A stretch of DNA of 64,000 nt from Chloroflexota bacterium (GTDB lineage: Bacteria > Chloroflexota > Dehalococcoidia > E44-bin15). The stretch is from contig JAUVVB010000002.1 of the NCBI GenBank assembly GCA_030604825.1, positions 1 through 64,000 of the forward strand, read 5' to 3'. The notes under the pieces were generated by a model that was not told the DNA's origin, made no database searches, and was given only the letters and a program-made list of their open reading frames with translations. Positions within the stretch are counted from its first letter, which is position 1; each line of letters begins with the position of its first letter. Below, one piece after another: positions 40,818 to 48,307 of the stretch. The translations under genes and the position numbers were made by a program.

Positions 40818-41177
40818 TCACTCGCAGGGGCAATTCTCGGTGTCGTTGGGGACCACCTTTCCATTGGCCTCGATCTTCCAGTCGCAGTTGGCGTCGCTAC
40901 CGGGCCTTTGGTCTATGTAGCCACCTATCAGCTTTTCATAGTCGATATCTCCAGTGTTGCCATCCACAGTGGGCCAGGCGCCGTCGTTCTTCATGTAGTA
41001 AGCGGCCACCGCTGTCTGAAGGGAAGATGCATCAGCCTCACAGGCTCGTGTCGCGCTCCTGCCTAAAAACATGGTCACGCTCAGGGCAACCATGCCCAAC
41101 AGCACTGCTATTATGCTTATCACGATGAGCAGCTCAACCAGGGTGAATCCCTTTTTTCTCCCGAGGTGCTTGAGCAA
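40818..41177 (-). CDS. type IV prepilin-like protein 1 (TTG start proposed)
   Basis: GRKKGFTLVELLIVISIIAVLL prepilin motif; C-terminal NCPCE; TTG at 41177 with GGGGAGG upstream. Confidence 0.85.
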   Translation of the reverse strand: MLKHLGRKKGFTLVELLIVISIIAVLLGMVALSVTMFLGRSATRACEADASSLQTAVAAYYMKNDGAWPTVDGNTGDIDYEKLIGGYIDQRPGSDANCDWKIEANGKVVPNDTENCPCE

Positions 41178-41226
41178 TCGGCCTCCCCGCGTACTAATAT
41201 TACCATATCTGTGGGTACCGTTTCCA

Positions 41227-41364
41227 GTTCGAAAGCACAGTGCTGGACACAAGAGCAGCAACCCGCGCTGCGGGTTGCTGCTGCATTGATATGTGGGCGG
41301 CGCCCCCGCTCACATACAACCTTCGGCTAATAACCTCTCATCTCATCCACTGCGCCGGGTCATT
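41227..41364. repeat. noncoding repeat R, copy A, with two hairpins
   Basis: Near-identical to 42677-42810; hairpin GCAGCAACCCGC-GCT-GCGGGTTGCTGC (41255-41281), then ATGTGGGCGG...CCGCTCACAT. Confidence 0.85.
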
Positions 41365-41463
41365 TTACCAGGCCTTCATCACTCGCGGCCGTTTCATCTT
41401 CAGGCCCAGCACAGTTCCCGTGGCCACCGCAACAAGTAAGGCCAAACCTATCCACCTTTTCAT
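41365..41463 (-). CDS. 32-aa small membrane-protein candidate, copy A (absent from ORF track)
   Basis: Reads MKRWIGLALLVAVATGTVLGLKMKRPRVMKAW* with GGAGG upstream; homologous copy at 42811-42909. Confidence 0.65.
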   Translation of the reverse strand: MKRWIGLALLVAVATGTVLGLKMKRPRVMKAW

Positions 41464-41549
41464 CTATCGCCTCCTTCATCCTCAAGCACCGCGTTAACGG
41501 GGGCTTCAGACTGAACAGTGTGCCCCCCTTGCTTTTGCTAAGGACTATG

Positions 41550-41933
41550 CTAGTCGCAGGGGCAGTTAACGGTGTCGTTGTTGTCGACAATCCCATTGGC
41601 ATCGAATTGCCAGTCGCAGTTGGTATCGCTTTTCGGGGTCTCAAGCGCGTAACCGGGAGCCAGCAGGTTCCAGTCAATGTCTCCTGGAGCAGTACCAAGT
41701 GTGCTGGGCCAGCTGCCCTCGTTGCCCGCATAGTAGGCCAGCACCGCTCCCTGTAGGGAGCGCTTGTCGGCCTGGCAAACCTGGCTCTCGCCTGCCCCCA
41801 GGAATCCGGTGAGGCTCAGCGCAACCACTGCCACCAGCACGGCGATGATGCTCATCACGATCAACAGCTCGATGAGGGTGAAGCCACGCTTGACTCCCAT
41901 TCGTCTGAAGCCCCTTTGCTTCAGCCTTTTCAT
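41550..41933 (-). CDS. type IV prepilin-like protein 2
   Basis: GVKRGFTLIELLIVMSIIAVLVAVVALSLTGFLGAGESQVCQADKRSLQ, C-terminal NCPCD. Confidence 0.9.
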   Translation of the reverse strand: MKRLKQRGFRRMGVKRGFTLIELLIVMSIIAVLVAVVALSLTGFLGAGESQVCQADKRSLQGAVLAYYAGNEGSWPSTLGTAPGDIDWNLLAPGYALETPKSDTNCDWQFDANGIVDNNDTVNCPCD

Positions 41934-42025
41934 CTCGCAACCTCCTTCCTAGTTGCTTTTCTTTATCCAATTTTGTATAATATTATCATCTTTTCAGTAC
42001 CAAAGTACCACTGAGGTATAAATCT

Positions 42026-42061
42026 GTCAATCGGGAATTAGTCCTAGGTCTGTGGCCTTAT
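42026..42061. promoter_or_regulatory. shared upstream motif, copy at truncated kinase
   Basis: GTCAAT-N4-AATTAG-T-CCTAGG-TCTGTGGCCTTAT; compare 5259-5294 and 43497-43532. Confidence 0.55.
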
Positions 42062-42174
42062 CTTCCTTGATGGGAGTTACTACGTGGGGTTGAGGCGCCA
42101 GCGGCAGGAAAGTTTGTATGCTGCTACGTAGGAGAGAGGATGGGCGTATAATGGCCTAACCCTGCAGGGGGAGG

Positions 42175-42885
42175 ATGGAGATGGCAGAAAACAGGGTTTA
42201 CCTAGGTGAATACGGCATAATCCGCATGGTATGCATTGGCGACCAGGACGAGGCCAGCGCCAGGGCGATGGCGGAGGAGATGCTGAGGATTTCAAAGACC
42301 GTTTCTGGCCCTCCTAGGGTGCTTTTCGACACCACCAGGGCGGGCAGGTTCTCGGTTGAGGCCAGGCAGCTTGCTGCCCGCTCTTTGAACATGGCCAAGG
42401 GAGGCAGGGCGGCGGTCATCGCCCCATCCATGCCCATGCGAGCCCTGGGACTTTTCATAGCGGCTGGCAGAGGGGCCCAAAACGTGAGGGTCTTTGAGAC
42501 GGAAAGGGAAGCCCTGAGCTGGCTGCATGAGCCGGTGAAGCCCTCTCAGCGGCGAGGCATCGCTTTTTACAGCCTGTTGATGGCCTTTTTTGGGATGAGA
42601 TGGCTCAGGATCAAGGAACGCTGGCTCAGGGAGGTGTTTGATGTCCTGGGAAGCGTTGCCATGGGGTACCACTTCGAATTCGAAAGCACAGTGCTGGACA
42701 CAAGAGCAGCAACCCGCAGCGCGGGTTGCTGCTGCATTGATATGTGGGCGGCGCCTCCGCTCACATATAACCTTCGGCTAATAACCTCTCATCTCATCCA
42801 CTGCGCCGGGTTACCAGCTTTTCATCACTCGGGCACGTCTTATCTTCAGGCCCAGCACAGTTCCCGTGGCCACCGCAACAAGTAA
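42175..42885 (+). pseudogene. truncated duplicate of the sensor kinase (STAS-like N-terminal domain only, fused to repeat R sequence)
   Basis: Residues 1 to about 164 parallel the kinase starting at 43645; homology stops at ...DVLGSVAMG and the ORF runs into repeat R (YHFEFESTVLDTRAATRS...). Confidence 0.8.
42677..42810. repeat. noncoding repeat R, copy B, with two hairpins
   Basis: Matches 41227-41364; hairpin at 42706-42732 has loop AGC instead of GCT. Confidence 0.85.
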
Positions 42886-42909
42886 GGCCAAACCTATCCA
42901 CCTTTTCAT
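42811..42909 (-). CDS. 32-aa small membrane-protein candidate, copy B
   Basis: MKRWIGLALLVAVATGTVLGLKIRRARVMKSW*, same length and frame as copy A. Confidence 0.65.
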   Translation of the reverse strand: MKRWIGLALLVAVATGTVLGLKIRRARVMKSW

Positions 42910-42993
42910 CTCTCGCCTCCTTCATTCTCAAGCACCGCGTTAATGGGGTCTTCAGACTAGGCTAAATGGTGTGCATATGACCTACTGCAAACC

Positions 42994-43404
42994 TTACTCG
43001 CATGAGGGAACGTCAGCTTTGCAGGGGCAGTTAGCGTTGTGGTTGCACACAATCCCGTCCACCTTGACATACCAGCCACAGTTAGTATCACTGCCCGGCG
43101 TATCAAGCACGTACGTAGGCTTCAACAGGGTGAAGTTGATAGCCTGTGGGGTACCTGTCGTGGGCTGGGTGGTAGACGGCCAGCTGCCATTGTTACCCGT
43201 GTAGTAGGCCAGCACCACTGACTGGAGCGAGCGCTGGTCGGCCTGGCAAACCTGTTCCTTGCCTGCGCCCAGGAAGCCGGTGAGGCTCAGCGCAACCACC
43301 GCTACCAGCACGGCGATGATGCTCATCACGATCAACAGCTCGATGAGGGTGAAGCCGCGCTTGCCTCCAACTCGCCTGAAGCCCCTTTGCTTCAGCCTTT
43401 TCAT
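42994..43404 (-). CDS. type IV prepilin-like protein 3
   Basis: GGKRGFTLIELLIVMSIIAVLVAVVALSLTGFLGAGKEQVCQADQRSLQ, C-terminal NCPCKADVPSCE. Confidence 0.9.
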   Translation of the reverse strand: MKRLKQRGFRRVGGKRGFTLIELLIVMSIIAVLVAVVALSLTGFLGAGKEQVCQADQRSLQSVVLAYYTGNNGSWPSTTQPTTGTPQAINFTLLKPTYVLDTPGSDTNCGWYVKVDGIVCNHNANCPCKADVPSCE

Positions 43405-43496
43405 CCTGCAACCTCCTTCCTACTTGCTTTTCTTTATCCAATATTGTATAATATTATCATCTTTTCACTACCAAAATAGCACCGAGGTATAAAACA

Positions 43497-43532
43497 GTCA
43501 ATGAGGAATTAGTCCCGGGGTTGTGGCCCTAT
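43497..43532. promoter_or_regulatory. shared upstream motif, copy at full-length kinase
   Basis: GTCAAT-N4-AATTAG-T-CCCGGG-GTTGTGGCCCTAT. Confidence 0.5.
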
Positions 43533-43644
43533 TGTACCTGATGGAAGTTACTGCTCGGGGTTGAGGCGCCAGCGGAACAAAGTGCGTATACTGTTGCATG
43601 AGAGGGAGGATGGGCGTATAATGCTCTCACCCTGCCGGGGGGAG

Positions 43645-45444
43645 ATGGAGATGGCAGAAAACAGGGTTTATCTGGACGAAGAGGGCATACTCCGCATCGT
43701 ATGCATTGGCGACCAGGACGAAACCAGCGCCAGAGCGATGGTGGAGGAGAGGCTGAGGATTGCAAAGACCGTTTCTGGCCCTCCAAGGGTGCTCCTCGAC
43801 ACCACCAAAGCAGGCAGGTTCTCGGTTGAGGCTAGGCAGCTTGCTGCCCAGTCCCTGAACATGGCCAAGGAAAGCAGGGCGGCGGTCATCGCCTCATCCA
43901 TGCCCATGCGAGCCCTGGGGCTTTTCATAGCGGGCGAGAGGGGAGCCCAAAACGTGAGGGTCTTTGGGACGGAAAGGGAAGCCCTGAGCTGGCTGCGTGA
44001 GCCGGTGAAGCGCTCTCGGCGGCGAGGCATCGCTTTTTATAGCCTGTTGATGGCCCCTTTCAGGATGAGATGGCTCAGGATCAAGGAACGCTGGCTCAAG
44101 GAGATGTTTGATGTCCTGGGAGGCGTCGCCATGGGGGATTTCTCCAAGAGGATAGCGGTTTCCCGCCATCAGGATGAGCTTACCCTGATCGAAGCCGGGA
44201 TCAATTTGATGGCCGATGACCTGGAAGATAGGGAAAGAGAGGCCAAGGAGTATGAGAGGAGGCTGGAGGAGTACTCTCAGGGGCTGGAGCTAAAGGTGGA
44301 GGAGAGGACGCAGGAGCTGCTGCGGCGCAACCGGGAGCTTGCTGCCCTCAATGCCATCGCTGCCGTTGCCAGCCAGTCCCTCGACCTTCACGAGGTCCTC
44401 AACGCTACCCTGGACAAGATATTGGAGGTGATGGCGGCGCAGGGTGGCACCATTTACCTCCTGGACGAAAAGGGCGAAGAGCTGGTGCTGGCCGCTCATC
44501 GGGGTCTGTCCGATGAGACGTTAAGGTATGCCCGGCGGATAACGGTGGATGCCAATGCCTTGGGGCAGGCAACCTCGGGGCAGATGGCTAGTGGGGACGC
44601 TCTTTCGGACTATGCCCCTTACCACACCGCTATTGCCGCCTCGCTGGCAAAGGAGCCCCTCCCCCTGGCCAGCGTTGCCCTGAGGGCTAAGGGGAAGTGG
44701 CTCGGGTTGCTCCATGTCCTCACCGGCCATGAGCTGAGCGCTGAGGAGAAGCAGTTGCTCCTTTCCATTGCCAACCAGATGGCAGTATCCATAGAGAACG
44801 CCAGCCTTTATAAGAACGTGCGCAAGCTGGCTCTCATCGAGGAGAGGACCCGCCTCGCCCGGGAGCTGCATGACTCCGTTTCCCAGCTCCTCTTCAGCGT
44901 GGTGCTGAACTCCGAGGCGGCCAGCGCTACGGTTAAAAGCAACCCTGAGCTTGCCAAGAGCTGCATCCATTCCGTTCAGACGAGTGCCCATGAGGCTCGG
45001 GAGCAGATGCGAAACCTGCTCATCGAGCTGCGCCTCGATGAGCTGGCAGAGGGGCTGAGTGCGGCATTGGCTACGTATGTCGCCAAGTTCCAGGAGAGGG
45101 AAGGGATCGAAGTGACCTTCTCTGTGGAGGGGGAGAGGCCGGTGTCAGGCTTCATAGAGAGGGAGCTTTTCCGCATTGCCCAGGAAGCGCTGAACAACAT
45201 CGCCAAACATTCCCGGGCAAATTCGGCCCTGATGAAGCTTCGCTTTTACCCCGACCGCCTTCGGCTCAAGGTGGAGGACGATGGCATCGGTTTTGACCTC
45301 GCCAAATTGGGAGGGACAGGTCTCGGGCTTACCACCATGAAGGAGCGGGCTGAGGGCATCAAGGGCAGGCTTGAGGTAGAGTCAGCCCCGGGAAAGGGGA
45401 CCAGGGTCACCGTGGAAGTACCTTTGGAGGAGGGTCATGGATAA
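43645..45444 (+). CDS. sensor histidine kinase with N-terminal STAS/SpoIIAA-like domain, coiled coil, GAF, HisKA_3 and HATPase
   Basis: ARELHDSVSQLLFSVVLNSEA H-box, FRIAQEALNNIAKHSRAN N-box, FDLAKLGGTGLGLTTMKERAE; start moved from 43561 to ATG 43645. Confidence 0.9.
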   Translation: MEMAENRVYLDEEGILRIVCIGDQDETSARAMVEERLRIAKTVSGPPRVLLDTTKAGRFSVEARQLAAQSLNMAKESRAAVIASSMPMRALGLFIAGERGAQNVRVFGTEREALSWLREPVKRSRRRGIAFYSLLMAPFRMRWLRIKERWLKEMFDVLGGVAMGDFSKRIAVSRHQDELTLIEAGINLMADDLEDREREAKEYERRLEEYSQGLELKVEERTQELLRRNRELAALNAIAAVASQSLDLHEVLNATLDKILEVMAAQGGTIYLLDEKGEELVLAAHRGLSDETLRYARRITVDANALGQATSGQMASGDALSDYAPYHTAIAASLAKEPLPLASVALRAKGKWLGLLHVLTGHELSAEEKQLLLSIANQMAVSIENASLYKNVRKLALIEERTRLARELHDSVSQLLFSVVLNSEAASATVKSNPELAKSCIHSVQTSAHEAREQMRNLLIELRLDELAEGLSAALATYVAKFQEREGIEVTFSVEGERPVSGFIERELFRIAQEALNNIAKHSRANSALMKLRFYPDRLRLKVEDDGIGFDLAKLGGTGLGLTTMKERAEGIKGRLEVESAPGKGTRVTVEVPLEEGHG

Positions 45445-46081
45445 GATCAGCGTTCTCATCGTGGATGACCATCCTGTGGTAAGGGAGGGACTGTGCAGCT
45501 TCCTAGAGCTTCACCAGGACCTGGAGGTGGTGGGCGAAGCGGGCGACGGCGTGGAGGCCGTGGAGAAGGTGGGAGAGCTTTTGCCCGATGTGGTGCTTAT
45601 GGACCTGGTTATGCCCAGGATGGATGGCATAGCCGCCATCCGCCAGATCAGGGCGCTCAGCCCCAGCACCCGCATCCTGGTGCTTACCAGCTTCGCTGAC
45701 GATGACAAGGTTTTCCCCGCCGTCAAGGCAGGTGCCCATGGCTACCTGATGAAGGACATCAGGCCCGCCGACCTGGCAGAGTCAATTCGCTCAGCCTACC
45801 GCGGAGAGCCAACCCTCCATCCCCAGATCGCCAGGAAATTGATGGAGCAGCTATCCGGGAGGGAGGGTGAGGTTCCCGGGGAGAGATTGACCGCCCGTGA
45901 GGGCGATGTTTTGCGCCTCATCGCCAGGGGCAACAGCAATAAGGAGATCGCCCACCAGCTGGTGATCAGCGAAAAGACGGTAAAGACCCATGTGAGCAAC
46001 ATCCTGCAAAAGCTTCACCTCGCCGACCGCACCCAGGCTGCGCTTTATGCTGTCCGCCAGCGGATAGCAGAGGGCGAGTAG
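45437..46081 (+). CDS. NarL/LuxR-family response regulator
   Basis: SVLIVDDHPVVREGL, VVLMDLVMPRMDGI, LTAREGDVLRLIARGNSNKEIAHQLVISEKTVKTHVSNILQKLHLADRTQAALYA; overlaps kinase stop. Confidence 0.96.
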   Translation: MDKISVLIVDDHPVVREGLCSFLELHQDLEVVGEAGDGVEAVEKVGELLPDVVLMDLVMPRMDGIAAIRQIRALSPSTRILVLTSFADDDKVFPAVKAGAHGYLMKDIRPADLAESIRSAYRGEPTLHPQIARKLMEQLSGREGEVPGERLTAREGDVLRLIARGNSNKEIAHQLVISEKTVKTHVSNILQKLHLADRTQAALYAVRQRIAEGE

Positions 46082-46094
46082 ATAACCCCTGGGG

Positions 46095-46877
46095 TCATCC
46101 TCCAACCAGAGCAAGGTACCAGTGGCTCATCGCCTCCCCCCAGATGATGGTAACCATGGCTGCCGTGGCCAGGAAGGGGCCGAAGGGGATGGCTTCCTTT
46201 AGCCCTCTCACCCTGGTTAGCAGCAGGATTATGGCCACCAGCCCTCCACCAAGGATCGCCAGGAAGAGGGAGATGAAAACGAGCGGGAAGCCGGTGGCCA
46301 ATCCCACCAGCCCTGCCAGCTTTACATCCCCTCCCCCCATGCCCCCCCGGGAGATTAGATAGGGTATGAGCATCAGGCCAAAGGCTATTGCCCCGCCTAA
46401 AAGGGCACTGAGGGCGCTGATCTCGGGCCAGAAGAAGGTCAGGCCAAGCTTGGACCAGAAGAATGAGAAGAGGAAGGCCAGCGCCATCCCCGGATAGACA
46501 ACGTTGTCCAGGATCAGCTCATGCTCTAAGTCGATGACGATGATCATCAGGAATAGGGAGGCGTAGATGAGGGCCATGGCAAGCTGGGGGCTGAGGCCAT
46601 ATTTCCAGGTGAGGAGGGCGAAGAGCAGGGCGGTCCCGAGTTCCACGATGGGAAGCCGAGGGGAGATGCGGGCGCCGCAGTAGCGGCAGCGACCGCGAAG
46701 CCACAGGTAGCTGAAGAGGGGCACCAGGTCCTTGGCCCTCAGCCTTTGGTGACAGGCGTCGCAGTGGGAGGGGGGTCTGATTATGGATTTACCCTGGGGA
46801 AGGCGATCCATGCACAGGTTTAGGAAGCTGCCTAAAGCAAGTCCAAGGAGGGCGAAGATGGGTATGGCAGCGCTCAT
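46095..46877 (-). CDS. pilD: prepilin peptidase (A24 family)
   Basis: LGSFLNLCMDRLPQGKSIIRPPSHCDACHQRL, CRYCGARISPRLPIVELGTALLFALL, GGMGGGDVKLAGLVGL. Confidence 0.95.
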   Translation of the reverse strand: MSAAIPIFALLGLALGSFLNLCMDRLPQGKSIIRPPSHCDACHQRLRAKDLVPLFSYLWLRGRCRYCGARISPRLPIVELGTALLFALLTWKYGLSPQLAMALIYASLFLMIIVIDLEHELILDNVVYPGMALAFLFSFFWSKLGLTFFWPEISALSALLGGAIAFGLMLIPYLISRGGMGGGDVKLAGLVGLATGFPLVFISLFLAILGGGLVAIILLLTRVRGLKEAIPFGPFLATAAMVTIIWGEAMSHWYLALVGG

Positions 46878-47746
46878 AATGCCCTGAGCACCAGGCCCAT
46901 GTTCACCATGAAATCGGCAACTGGCAACTCGGAAGGGTAGTGCAGGGGTGGGTCCAGGGGCTCTAGGGGACGCCCGGTAAGGGTGGCCACATTTATGGCG
47001 AAGGCCACGCTTGCAGCAACGGCGCCAGTGAGGTACATGGGAATATCGGGGTTCAGCGGCTCATCGCGGTGGCTTTCGTTGTACTGCGATATGGTGCGCA
47101 CCAGCTCATCGCTCATCCGCCCCACGGCGTAGTCGGGGGCGACCATCTCCTCGCTGAGGAAGGAGCTGCGAATAAGCTCGGGGACATCATCGAGCACGAT
47201 AACCGACTCCACGCTATTGCTCTCCCCGTTGCCAATGATGCCATCCCTTCGATTCACCGCCATCATCAGCGCCAGCGGCTTGAGGTCGATAATGCTGGCT
47301 CTTAGCCCCGCCAGCTGCATGGTTCTCATCAGCGCGTCGAGGGGTTCCTTGGGAACGGTGACTATGAAAACCTGCTGTTGGGCGCCTTTCAAGGGCAAGG
47401 CTTGCCAATGGAGGTAGCTATCCTCCAGGGTATCCCCTAGGATCCTCCTTGCCTCCCGTTGCACGATGTCCTCTAGCTGTTTTACCTCTACCTTGGGCAG
47501 GCTCAGAATTCGTGAGGTGGTACCCACTGCGGAGAGGGCGCAGACTAGCTGGCCTTTGGCGAACTTCCTCTCTGCCAGGACATTCTTTACCACCTCTGCC
47601 AGCCCTTCAGGGTCGGCCACATAGCCCCTTCTGAGGAACTGCGGGTTAAAGGGGGTGCTATCCCATGCCTCCACCGTATCGCCACGGGCGCTTAATATCC
47701 TCACCGTGTTTCCTTCAATGCTTAGCGATAGGATGCGCTTGGCCAC
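46874..47746 (-). CDS. pilM: PilM-like pilus assembly protein
   Basis: ILSLSIEGNTVRILSARGDTVEAWDSTPF, VCALSAVGTTSRILSLPKVEVKQLEDIVQREARRI. Confidence 0.82.
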   Translation of the reverse strand: MAKRILSLSIEGNTVRILSARGDTVEAWDSTPFNPQFLRRGYVADPEGLAEVVKNVLAERKFAKGQLVCALSAVGTTSRILSLPKVEVKQLEDIVQREARRILGDTLEDSYLHWQALPLKGAQQQVFIVTVPKEPLDALMRTMQLAGLRASIIDLKPLALMMAVNRRDGIIGNGESNSVESVIVLDDVPELIRSSFLSEEMVAPDYAVGRMSDELVRTISQYNESHRDEPLNPDIPMYLTGAVAASVAFAINVATLTGRPLEPLDPPLHYPSELPVADFMVNMGLVLRAL

Positions 47747-47755
47747 GAATCCCTC

Positions 47756-48307
47756 CTACTCCGGCTGAGCATAGACCTGTATGTAAAAGGTCATTGACCA
47801 GATAAGGGTGTCGCTATCATAGGCGAGCTCCACCTCATCCATTTTGATGGTCTCATAAGGGGGGTTCTCCTCCACCCCGGCGAGGAAATCGAATATCTCA
47901 TCCAGGGTGCCGCTGACGGTGGTCTCGTAGGAGAAAAGCCGATATTCGGTCTGGCTTCCGTTTACAGCCTCGTCGGTCACGTCCCCTTCGGTCCAGGAGT
48001 CGATGTGCGCCCCGGCTTCCTCTGCCGCCGTCCTCACATGGTCATATATAACATTGTCCTCCACATCCATGGGGAAAGGCGCTTCCTCTAACTGCTGCAG
48101 CAGGTTGGTAAGATATGCTTGCAGCTCCTCGATGTCGTAGGTCTGCTCAAACGCGTCTATTTGCGCCTCCACCGCAGCCAGATCGGCGGACAGTGCACCC
48201 TTGCTGCTACCATCCCGGTAATACCCTATGCCGAAGTAGATGTTACCTGCCAACAGGGCGATCACGATCAGCAGGAAGAGGGCCTGAAACCCGGAGGGCC
48301 TCCTCAT
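47756..48307 (-). CDS. pilO: PilO-like pilus assembly protein
   Basis: Single N-terminal TM (LFLLIVIALLAGNIYFGIGYY), coiled coil, position between pilM and pilN. Confidence 0.6.
   Translation of the reverse strand: MRRPSGFQALFLLIVIALLAGNIYFGIGYYRDGSSKGALSADLAAVEAQIDAFEQTYDIEELQAYLTNLLQQLEEAPFPMDVEDNVIYDHVRTAAEEAGAHIDSWTEGDVTDEAVNGSQTEYRLFSYETTVSGTLDEIFDFLAGVEENPPYETIKMDEVELAYDSDTLIWSMTFYIQVYAQPE

Noticed and set aside
41360-41731. 123-aa minus ORF overlapping prepilin 2 and the 32-aa gene
   Set aside because: Wrong frame relative to both the prepilin and the conserved 32-aa ORF; not preserved in the second duplicate unit.
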